A DNA stretch of 14,315 nt from Nitriliruptoraceae bacterium (GTDB lineage Bacteria > Actinomycetota > Nitriliruptoria > Nitriliruptorales > Nitriliruptoraceae), in assembly GCA_003554005.1 (NCBI GenBank), contig PWEU01000159.1, positions 1 to 14,315 on the forward strand, in the 5' to 3' direction. Shown here piece after piece: positions 1-6,209 of the stretch. The position numbers and the translations under genes are program-made. Position 1 is the stretch's first letter. The number at the start of each line of letters is the position of its first letter. The notes beneath the pieces are model-generated. The model made no database searches. It was not told where the DNA came from and worked only from the letters and a program-made list of their open reading frames with translations.

Positions 1-2254
1 CCCCGCCGGTCAGGCCCACGGTACGCGGTCCACCGTCGGCTGCCACGCGCCCCGCCACCTCGACGATCGCGTGCGCGACGGCGAGGTGGAACCCTGCGGC
101 CAGCGCCCGAGGATCCACCCCGGCGAGCAGGTCGTCGAGCAGTGCGGCGAGCACCGGCGCCGGGTCGAGATGCCACCCATCAACCCGGTCGAGGATCGCG
201 AACCGGTAGCTCGCAGCGTCGGCGTCCGGGTGCCCCGCGGTGGTGAAGGCGTCGGCGAGCCACTCCAGCTCGATGGCGGCCTGCCCTTCGTAGCTGATCG
301 TCTGCCGAACACCGAGCAGGGCACTGACCGCATCGAACAGCCGGCCGGCCGATGAGGTGGGCACGCAGGCGAGGTCACGCTCGAGCTGGTGGCGGAGCAG
401 CCGGCGTTCGGTCGCCGTGAGCGCTGCGACGCAGGCCAGCCGCTCGTCCCAGGGCAGCTGCGCGGCCCACAGGTGCGCGAGCGCCATCCGGGCCGGGTTG
501 GTCACCGCCGAGTCCCCCCCGGGCAGCGGCACCGTGCTGAGGTGGGCGACCCTGCTGGAGGTGGCCTGATCGGACAGCAGCAGCTCACCGCCCCACACGG
601 TGTGGTCGTCGCCGTACCCGGTGCCGTCGAAGGTGGCGACCAGCACCGTCTCTTCGGGGGGCAGCTCGTGCTCGGCGAGCAGCGCCGCGGCGTGGGCGTG
701 ATGGTGCTGCACGGGCTCCAACCGGTCACGGTGGTGGCGCCGGGCCCAGGCGTGGGTCGCGTAGCCCGGGTGGGGGTCGACCGCAACGTGGGTCGGGCTG
801 ACCTGGAAGAAGGAGGTGAGCTGCTCCGCCGCACGCTCGAAGGCCTGCAGCGTCTCCAGGGCACCGAGGTCGCCGATGTGCTGGCTGAGCCAGGCCTGCT
901 GGCCGGCGCCGACCCCGACGGTGTTCTTCAGCTCGGCGCCGACGGCCAGTGTCGGGGGCGCGGCGGCGGGGAGCGCCAGCGGCAGCGGGGCGTCACCACG
1001 GGAGCGTCGGATCGGGACCCCCTCGCCGTCGATGACCCGGACGACCCCGTCGTCGCAGGGCACGTGGATCGGACGATCATGGGTGAGGAAGCCGTCGACG
1101 AGCTGCGCGAGGCGGGCGCGGGCATCGTCGTCGTCGAAGCAGATCGGTTCACCGGCGAGGTTGCCGCTGGTCATCACGAGCACCGGCGGCACACCCACCC
1201 CCGGCTCCGGCCCCGCGGCGAGCAGGAGCTCGTGCAGGGGTGAGGACGGCAGCATGACCCCGAGCCAGGGGTTGCCGGGAGCGACCTCGTCAGCGACGGA
1301 CGTGGCGGGCTGGTTCACCTGCCTACCGAGGTCATCGGCGGATGCCCTGCGGCGAGCGAGCACCACGGGTCGCTGCGGGGAGATCAGCGCCGCGACCTCC
1401 TCGTCGCCCAGATCGGCGATGGCGCCAGCGCCCTGCAGGTCGGCGACCATGACGGCGAAGGGCCGGTCGGGTCGCTGCTTGCGCGAGCGCAGCCGCGCCA
1501 CCGCCGCTGGCGCGGTCGCGTCACAGGCGAGGTGGAACCCGCCGATGCCCTTGACCGCGACCGTGCCGCCCGCCGTCAGCGTGCGATGCGCAGCGGCCAA
1601 CGCCGGCTCCGTGCCCCGAGCGACCCCGCCATCGCTCCCATCGGCTCGGTGCCCGGCCGGCTCGAAGCGCAGGGTGGGACCGCAGTCGGGGCAGGCGATC
1701 GGCTGCGCGTGGAAGCGGCGGTCGGTCGCGTCGTGGTACTCCACCTCGCACGTCCCGCACATCGCGAAGCCGGCCATGGTGGTCATGGGGCGGTCGTAGG
1801 GCAGGGCGCGGGTGATGGTGAAGCGTGGGCCACAGTTCGTGCAGGGCGTGAAGGGATGGCGGTGGCGCCGGTCGGTCGGGTCGAACAGCTCCCGACGACA
1901 GTCATCGCAGATCGCCACGTCGGGGGGCACCAGGGTGGCGACCGGGCCACCGGCAGGGCTCGCGACGATGCGGAAACCCGGTCGTTCCTGCCGACGGTCG
2001 TCGGCGGGGGGCAGGGCGGTCCCGGTCACCTCCGCCACCCGGGCAAGCGGCGGGGCCTCGCTGCGGACCCGCGCGAGGAAGGTGTCCACGCCGACGCTGG
2101 GGCCTTCCACCTCGATGAACACCCCGGCGCCATCGTTGCCGACGTGCCCGCCGAGGCCGAGCTCGTGAGCCAGGCGGTGGACGAAGGGTCGGAACCCCAC
2201 GCCCTGGACGACGCCGGTGACCCGAACCCCGATCCGGGTCCGTGTCGCCGACAT
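1..2254 (-). CDS. hypF: Carbamoyltransferase HypF, [NiFe]-hydrogenase maturation (C-terminus cut by window edge)
   Basis: HypF uses carbamoyl phosphate and ATP to make the thiocarbamate on HypE that becomes the cyanide ligands of [NiFe] hydrogenase; it is cytoplasmic. About 751 codons are visible and the frame is still open at position 1. The domains appear in family order. An N-terminal acylphosphatase domain has VQGVGFRPF at 16-24 (Arg22) and Asn40. Two zinc fingers use Cys116/119/138/141 and Cys166/169/188/191. A YrdC-like domain follows, with GIGGFHLACD near 235 and TSGN near 360. The Kae1-like domain has VQHHHAHAA at about 515-523 and FDGTGYGDD shortly after. The last visible residues, GLTGG, begin the conserved C-terminal motif (usually GGVFQN), so roughly 60-70 residues are missing. 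The ATG at 2254 has GGAG five bases upstream. A stop in the same frame at 2321 limits any extension. No other hyp or hydrogenase gene is in view. Confidence 0.95.
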   Translation of the reverse strand, partial: MSATRTRIGVRVTGVVQGVGFRPFVHRLAHELGLGGHVGNDGAGVFIEVEGPSVGVDTFLARVRSEAPPLARVAEVTGTALPPADDRRQERPGFRIVASPAGGPVATLVPPDVAICDDCRRELFDPTDRRHRHPFTPCTNCGPRFTITRALPYDRPMTTMAGFAMCGTCEVEYHDATDRRFHAQPIACPDCGPTLRFEPAGHRADGSDGGVARGTEPALAAAHRTLTAGGTVAVKGIGGFHLACDATAPAAVARLRSRKQRPDRPFAVMVADLQGAGAIADLGDEEVAALISPQRPVVLARRRASADDLGRQVNQPATSVADEVAPGNPWLGVMLPSSPLHELLLAAGPEPGVGVPPVLVMTSGNLAGEPICFDDDDARARLAQLVDGFLTHDRPIHVPCDDGVVRVIDGEGVPIRRSRGDAPLPLALPAAAPPTLAVGAELKNTVGVGAGQQAWLSQHIGDLGALETLQAFERAAEQLTSFFQVSPTHVAVDPHPGYATHAWARRHHRDRLEPVQHHHAHAAALLAEHELPPEETVLVATFDGTGYGDDHTVWGGELLLSDQATSSRVAHLSTVPLPGGDSAVTNPARMALAHLWAAQLPWDERLACVAALTATERRLLRHQLERDLACVPTSSAGRLFDAVSALLGVRQTISYEGQAAIELEWLADAFTTAGHPDADAASYRFAILDRVDGWHLDPAPVLAALLDDLLAGVDPRALAAGFHLAVAHAIVEVAGRVAADGGPRTVGLTGG

Positions 2255-2284
2255 CGTGGCTCCGATCCCTGCCCGCCCGGTGCC

Positions 2285-2308
2285 GCACCGTGCGAGCTCG
2301 AACCGTGC
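2285..2308. promoter_or_regulatory. 24-bp imperfect palindrome upstream of hypF
   Basis: The arms begin and end with GCAC/GTGC around a perfect CGAGCTCG core; 10 of 12 position pairs are complementary. It lies about 30 bases upstream of the hypF ATG. It could be an operator or an RNA hairpin in the leader. No convincing -10 element is visible between hypF and the preceding gene, where the dinucleotide TA is almost absent. The function is inferred. Confidence 0.3.
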
Positions 2309-2423
2309 CGTCGATCGGGCTCAGCCGGTGCGGTCGGCTGCGCCAGCAGTCTCGCGGTCCACAGGGGCCGCCCGCAAGGTCCGACGGCCCTGGCCCGGGC
2401 TGCCAACGGCCCCACACCACCCC

Positions 2424-2457
2424 GGGTCCACCCCAAGCCTCCCCCCGGCCTGGACCC
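2424..2457 (-). terminator. Hairpin downstream of the cupredoxin-like gene
   Basis: A perfect 7-bp stem (GGGTCCA with TGGACCC) encloses a 20-base purine-rich loop on the minus strand, about 40 bases after the stop at 2496. No T-tract follows, so it is at best a U-less terminator or a stabilising 3' hairpin. Chance is a real alternative in DNA this GC-rich. Confidence 0.2.
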
Positions 2458-2495
2458 TGCACGGTCGGTCCCGGCCCGTGGGAGGACTGTGACGA

Positions 2496-3017
2496 CTACT
2501 CCACGACGACGGTGGCCGACACCCCCACCCGGGCCTCGCAGCCCGACCCCTGGAAGCACCCGAACTCCCAGGTCCCGGCCAGCTCCGATGGGACCAGCAA
2601 CTCCACCTCGACGGTCGCACCCGGTTCGACGCTGATCGTGGTCGGCACCGAGGCGTCGACGGGCCGGACCAGCGCGTGCGACGGCGTGGCGCTGACCTCG
2701 CTGACCGCCAGGAGGTCCTCGCCGAACCCGACGATGTTGCCGGCCTCGATGACCGGATCGCGTCCGATCGCGAGGTTGTGAGCGAACACCCCGCTGTTGG
2801 CCAACTCCAGTGTGACCGTCTCCTCGACGGGGAGTGCGAGCTGCTCCGGCGTGATGCGGTAGCCCTCGAGCTCGACGGCGATGCGATCGCCGCGCGGCAG
2901 CAGCTGACCGATGCCGTCACCGGCGACGAGGGCGAGCACCGCACCCCCACCGAGCAGCAGGACGACGATCCAGAGCAGCACCGGTCGCGACGTGGTGGTC
3001 TGCGTGGTTGCCATCAT
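2496..3017 (-). CDS. Membrane-anchored cupredoxin-like protein with altered copper ligands
   Basis: The protein has 173 residues. One hydrophobic segment at about 11-32 would anchor it with the rest outside the membrane. The body is a single beta-rich domain of plastocyanin/halocyanin type: VTLELANSGVFAHNLAIG at 68-85 carries the usual first His (His80), and GTWEFGC at 148-154 carries the usual Cys (Cys154). The following GHxxxGM element reads GSGCEARVG, so the second His is replaced by Cys160 and the Met position is occupied by Val. The fold assignment is good, but type-1 copper binding is doubtful. The start at 3017 (MMATTQ) follows AAGGGG five bases upstream. An extension to 3176 is possible but would read through a structured, GC-rich leader with no ribosome site. 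The gene follows haem-protein genes in the same direction, which suggests an electron-transfer role by inference. Confidence 0.8.
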   Translation of the reverse strand: MMATTQTTTSRPVLLWIVVLLLGGGAVLALVAGDGIGQLLPRGDRIAVELEGYRITPEQLALPVEETVTLELANSGVFAHNLAIGRDPVIEAGNIVGFGEDLLAVSEVSATPSHALVRPVDASVPTTISVEPGATVEVELLVPSELAGTWEFGCFQGSGCEARVGVSATVVVE

Positions 3018-3024
3018 CTCAACC

Positions 3025-3040
3025 CCTTCCAGCTGGAAGG
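3025..3040. promoter_or_regulatory. Perfect 16-bp palindrome overlapping the ribosome site of the cupredoxin-like gene
   Basis: The sequence CCTTCC-AGCT-GGAAGG is a perfect palindrome. On the minus strand its 3' arm runs directly into the Shine-Dalgarno sequence (GGAAGGGG), five bases before the ATG at 3017. Folded as RNA, the stem extends by a U-G and a C-G pair and would cover the ribosome site. As DNA it could be a dimeric repressor site. The dyad is seen directly; either role is inference. Confidence 0.4.
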
Positions 3041-3056
3041 AGGTCGCACGTCGACC

Positions 3057-3079
3057 GTCGGTGATCGGCCGGCACCGAC
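3057..3079 (-). promoter_or_regulatory. Leader hairpin upstream of the cupredoxin-like gene
   Basis: A perfect 7-bp stem, GTCGGTG with CACCGAC, has a 9-base loop and lies about 40 bases before the start at 3017. A second possible stem (3120-3148, GGGGTC with GACCCC, 17-base loop) lies further upstream. The 195 bases between the b-cytochrome-like gene and this gene hold no coding sequence that I can support, only these possible structures. Confidence 0.25.
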
Positions 3080-3212
3080 CCCGCGTTCCGGGACTGGTTC
3101 CCAGTATCCCCCCGGGACCGGGGTCGCCGCCAGGGTCGTTGGGACCCCGCGCCGCGATCGCGAAGACGCGCGCCACAGCCGAGATGACCCCCGGGTGTAA
3201 CCGCGCAGACCG

Positions 3213-3824
3213 TCAGTCGCTGCCGACCAGCGCATCCTCCTCAGCCGCGTCCTTCGATCCACGGTCGGTGAAGGCGAGCACGAGCATGGCGACCACGATC
3301 GCGGCGATGGCCAGCAGCACCCAGGTCGGGAGGTAGTAGGTGAACCGGGTCTCCACACCGGACAACCGCACGATGGACTCGTACCCGGAGGGCACACCGG
3401 CCACATCACCACCGATGGAGTTGACCACGATGTTCCAGTGCAGCCCCGCCAGGGTGAGGAAGGTCGCGAGGCCTGCCGTGAGATCGTTGTTCCAGATCCG
3501 CGAACCGATGCGGTGGCGCAGGTACAGGAAGAGACCGTAGGTCAGGATCAGCAGGATCCCCGAGGTGATCTTGTTCCGGATCACGGGGCTGTTGAGCGAT
3601 GACTCCAGGGAGTGGATGGCGAAGCCGGTGACCATGCCGGCGACGCTGACCACGGTCCCGATCCAGATGGCGAACAGCGCCGCCTGGTCAGCGGCAGGTG
3701 CCAGGTAGCGGAACCGCGCCAGAGCACCGAAGCGCAGCACGAACAACGCGACCGCGGCGAAGGTGCCGAACATCAGCGTGCCGGTGAGGACGTGAACGAC
3801 GATCGAGTGGAAGGCCGGGTTCAT
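3213..3824 (-). CDS. Five-helix membrane protein, probable b-type cytochrome subunit
   Basis: The protein has 203 residues with five clear hydrophobic segments at about 7-33, 46-70, 86-103, 114-135 and 162-186, and a short charged C-terminal tail. Histidines lie within or at the ends of the first four helices (His11, His71, His104, His129), the pattern expected if haem b is bound between helices. I cannot assign it to a named family with certainty; it resembles small diheme or quinone-linked cytochrome b subunits. The ATG at 3824 overlaps the upstream stop as ATGA and has GAGGAG eight bases upstream. The longer open frame to 3971 overlaps the upstream gene and is rejected. Coupling to the haem-domain gene suggests the two products form one membrane complex, in the way CbsB accompanies CbsA in Sulfolobus; this is inference. 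Confidence 0.75.
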   Translation of the reverse strand: MNPAFHSIVVHVLTGTLMFGTFAAVALFVLRFGALARFRYLAPAADQAALFAIWIGTVVSVAGMVTGFAIHSLESSLNSPVIRNKITSGILLILTYGLFLYLRHRIGSRIWNNDLTAGLATFLTLAGLHWNIVVNSIGGDVAGVPSGYESIVRLSGVETRFTYYLPTWVLLAIAAIVVAMLVLAFTDRGSKDAAEEDALVGSD

Positions 3825-5296
3825 GCGTGCTGCTCCTCTGCCCGCAGGGCATCGTCGGACACGATGGTCTCGGCACCGGTGCGATGTCGGCCGTAGCGCT
3901 GGGCCAGCCGTAGGAAGGCCACGACCGAGCCCAGGATGAACACCATCCACACCAGCGTCGTCCACAGCCACTGGGACATGATCTGGTCCCGGAACTCCGA
4001 CTCCAGGGCGTAGAAGGCCATCTTGGCTTCGTCGTGGGCGTCGTAGAAGGAGGCGTTCGACTCGATGGCCCCAGCACCGGAGTGCGACTGCCGGTCGGCG
4101 AGGTAGTCCCAGGCGATGACCCCCGGGGAGAACAGCTCCACCGTGGTGGGTTCGATCGCGTCCCAGTCGGGCCCGTCACCGGAGAAGCGCATGGCCTCCA
4201 CGTCTGCCGAACGTCCGAGCCCGAGGGTCACCGGCATGCCGACGTAGTGCCACCGCCCGGCGGTTGCACCGGCGTGGACGGCTGGTGCCAGGTCGTAGCG
4301 GCCGAACTCCTCGAGGATCTTGTCGTCCTCGGGGAAGCCGGTGTCCAGCGCGCGTCGCAGCTCGACGGTCCAACGGCCGTCGTCGATGTTCGCCTGAGAG
4401 AAGATCGCCGCGCGGGACCCTTCGGGCTCGCTCAGGAAGCGCCGCGGAATCGTGTCGCCATCCTGCCAGTCGTGATCCGGGTCGAAGGGGACAGCGTTGT
4501 CCTCCGACAGGTAGTACGGGTCGTCCAGCGTGTAGTCGAGGGACTGGATCCGGTCCCACGACATCGCGTACTGCCCGGTCTGCTCTGGGTCGAACATCCA
4601 CTCGGGCTGTTCGAGGTCGCCATCGAAGTTGGTGCTCGCAGCGCCCTCACCGTCGTCGCTACGGCGACGGTCGAAGACGAACTGGTCGTCGCTCCAGCCG
4701 ATCGGGTTCGAGCGGTGAGATCGCCAGTGCCACAGGTCCAGGAAGTAGCCGGCCTGTCGGAGCCCGTCCAGCTCGTCCTCATCGCGCAGGGTCCGCCAGT
4801 CGGAGGGGTCCTCCATCGTGTCGGGGAGCATCTTGCGCAGATCGTCCTGCCCGATGGCCGCCTCGCTCTCCTCCTCGTCGACGTCCTCGGGGCTCATGTA
4901 GCGAGTGAAGGAGAAGACGGTCATGAAGCCGCCGTAGTGCTCGAACCCGTCGATCGATCCGTCGTCGAGGAGGAAGGTCATCCGGTCCTCGTTGAGCGGG
5001 AAGGCGGAACCGTCGGCCTCCCCGCCGTACCTGACCCACTCCCCGCTCTCGTAGACGAGGTAGTCGTGGTAGAGGCTGGGCGCATCCGTCGGCCAGGAGA
5101 AGCGCATGACGATGTCATCGTCGTCGTAGGCCGCCTGGATGTCGAGGTCGAGCAACAGCTCGTCCGTCTCCGGCTGCACGGTGCCGTACGGGCCCGTTGG
5201 CCCGTTCCGGACACCCTGGGAGGCGAACGCCAGCGACAGCACGGTGACCACCACCACCCCTGCCACGACCGCGATGAGTCTCGGGTTCAGCTGCAT
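3821..5296 (-). CDS. Membrane-anchored protein with ethylbenzene-dehydrogenase-type haem-binding domain
   Basis: The protein has 491 residues. An N-terminal hydrophobic segment at about 7-28 is a signal or anchor, and a second near the C-terminus (LWTTLVWMVFILGSVVAFL) anchors the protein with a short cytoplasmic tail. The central part matches the haem-binding gamma-subunit family of type II DMSO reductases (EbdC, DdhC, SerC, ClrC): early DIQAAYDDDDIVMRFSW, then late AIFSQANIDDGRWTVELRRAL, and AVHAGATAGRWHYVGMP. There is no CxxCH and no cysteine, so haem would be b-type. The Met of HYVGMP is a candidate axial ligand, because the family uses Met and Lys. It is longer than usual gamma subunits (about 210-240 residues) owing to an acidic insert. 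The ATG at 5296 has AGAGGG five bases upstream; an in-frame start at 5395 would begin in the promoter region. No molybdenum catalytic subunit is adjacent. Confidence 0.8.
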   Translation of the reverse strand: MQLNPRLIAVVAGVVVVTVLSLAFASQGVRNGPTGPYGTVQPETDELLLDLDIQAAYDDDDIVMRFSWPTDAPSLYHDYLVYESGEWVRYGGEADGSAFPLNEDRMTFLLDDGSIDGFEHYGGFMTVFSFTRYMSPEDVDEEESEAAIGQDDLRKMLPDTMEDPSDWRTLRDEDELDGLRQAGYFLDLWHWRSHRSNPIGWSDDQFVFDRRRSDDGEGAASTNFDGDLEQPEWMFDPEQTGQYAMSWDRIQSLDYTLDDPYYLSEDNAVPFDPDHDWQDGDTIPRRFLSEPEGSRAAIFSQANIDDGRWTVELRRALDTGFPEDDKILEEFGRYDLAPAVHAGATAGRWHYVGMPVTLGLGRSADVEAMRFSGDGPDWDAIEPTTVELFSPGVIAWDYLADRQSHSGAGAIESNASFYDAHDEAKMAFYALESEFRDQIMSQWLWTTLVWMVFILGSVVAFLRLAQRYGRHRTGAETIVSDDALRAEEQHA

Positions 5297-5379
5297 CAGT
5301 CCCTCTTCCTCGGTCCGAGCGCGCACGTCGGAGGTCCTCGAGAAACCGCGCCATGACGCGGCCTCTGGTGGCCCCACGT

Positions 5380-5404
5380 TGACCTGTTCTGACAACGCTG
5401 GTCA
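5380..5404. promoter_or_regulatory. 25-bp imperfect palindrome at the expected transcription start, candidate operator
   Basis: The ends are TGACC and GGTCA, separated by 15 bases, and 8 of 12 position pairs are complementary. It begins two bases downstream of the -10 element at 5407-5412, where a bound repressor would block transcription. The haem-domain/b-cytochrome genes would be the regulated operon. The regulator is unknown and none is encoded in the window. Confidence 0.4.
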
Positions 5405-5406
5405 GC

Positions 5407-5434
5407 ACCCTAACCGACGCGCCTGTGGGCGCAA
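5407..5434 (-). promoter_or_regulatory. Probable promoter of the haem-domain / b-cytochrome operon
   Basis: On the minus strand, -35 TTGCGC (5434-5429) and -10 TAGGGT (5412-5407) are separated by 16 bases, a good match to actinobacterial housekeeping promoters (TTGnnn, TAnnnT). The leader to the ATG at 5296 would be about 100 bases. It lies in the 184-bp gap after the ABC ATPase gene. Confidence 0.45.
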
Positions 5435-5447
5435 GGGCCCGAGCTGT

Positions 5448-5471
5448 GTGCCGAAGGCCGCCAACCGGCAC
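5448..5471 (-). terminator. Possible terminator after the ABC transporter operon
   Basis: A perfect 6-bp stem (GTGCCG with CGGCAC) encloses a 12-base loop, starting about ten bases after the ATPase stop at 5481. No T-tract follows. Its position, just before a separate promoter, favours a terminator role, but the structure alone is weak. Confidence 0.3.
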
Positions 5472-5480
5472 CGACGCCCA

Positions 5481-6209
5481 TCACGCCTCCACGAGCCGAC
5501 CGTCCAGCAGGTGTAGGGTCCGGTCGGCGACGGCGGCCACCGACGCGTCGTGGGTGACGAGCACCCCGGCCCGACCCTCCTCACGGGTGTGCTCGGCGAG
5601 CAGCGCGACCACGGCCCGCCCGCGCTCGGCGTCGAGGTTGGCGGTCGGCTCGTCGGCGAGCACGACGACGGGATCGTTGAGCAGGGCCCGGGCGAGTGCG
5701 ACCCGCTGCAACTCGCCGCCGGACAACGCAGCCGGTCGGTGCCCCGACCGATCCCCCAGGTCCAGTACCGCCAGGAGCCGACCCGCTCGCTCTCGCGCCG
5801 TCGCCTCGGCAGCTCCTGCGATCTGCCCGGCCAGCAGGATGTTCTCCGTGACGGTGAGGAAGGGCACGAGGGCCGGGCGCTGGAAGACGAAGCCGATCCG
5901 TCCTGCCCGCAGCGCACTGCGATCCCGCTCTTCGAGATCGCCCGGATAGATGCCATCGATCACCACCGTGCCAGCCGTCGGGGTCGACAGGGCTCCGAGC
6001 ATGGCCAGCAGGGTGGACTTCCCCGACCCCGATGGACCGACGATCGCGAGGAGCTCCCCGCGCTCGACGTGCAGCGACACCTCGTCGACGGCCGTGACGG
6101 CCAGCGCGCCGTCCCCAACGACCTTTCGGAGTCGGTCCGCGATCAGCACCGGTCCAGCCGAAGGCGCGTGCACACCGTCATCGGCCTGCTCCTGCCCGTT
6201 CGTCACCAT
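5481..6209 (-). CDS. ABC transporter ATP-binding protein, MacB/LolD type
   Basis: This is the cytoplasmic ATPase that drives the two FtsX-type permeases encoded just upstream. It has 242 residues and all motifs intact: Walker A GPSGSGKST at 58-66, Q-loop Gln110 in FVFQRPALVPFLT, signature LSGGELQ at 162-168, Walker B VVLADE at 182-187, D-loop NLD at 191-193 and switch His220. An N-terminal stretch of about 20 residues precedes the domain. The ATG at 6209 overlaps the permease stop by seven bases. The next codon, GTG at 6206, overlaps as GTGA and sits six bases from GGAG, so it may be the true start; the difference is one residue. The substrate is not predictable; relatives export lipoproteins, peptides or macrolides, or act in mechanotransmission. 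Confidence 0.93.
   Translation of the reverse strand: MVTNGQEQADDGVHAPSAGPVLIADRLRKVVGDGALAVTAVDEVSLHVERGELLAIVGPSGSGKSTLLAMLGALSTPTAGTVVIDGIYPGDLEERDRSALRAGRIGFVFQRPALVPFLTVTENILLAGQIAGAAEATARERAGRLLAVLDLGDRSGHRPAALSGGELQRVALARALLNDPVVVLADEPTANLDAERGRAVVALLAEHTREEGRAGVLVTHDASVAAVADRTLHLLDGRLVEA

Noticed and set aside
389..1243. A 284-codon plus-strand frame opposite the HypF C-terminal region
   Set aside because: It is antisense to the conserved Kae1-like and YrdC-like motifs, and no domain is visible.
1532..2635. A 367-codon plus-strand frame opposite hypF
   Set aside because: The minus strand here encodes clear HypF acylphosphatase and zinc-finger motifs. The plus frame has shadow composition, with Pro/Arg runs.
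3018..3176. Longer N-terminus for the cupredoxin-like protein
   Set aside because: It is rich in Gly, Pro and Arg and crosses hairpins, and there is a good ribosome site directly before the internal ATG at 3017 with a membrane segment following.
4034..5356. A 440-codon open frame on the plus strand
   Set aside because: It is wholly antisense to the EB_dh-type gene, has low-complexity Val/Gly/Arg-rich composition and no recognisable domain. Long antisense frames are expected at this GC content.
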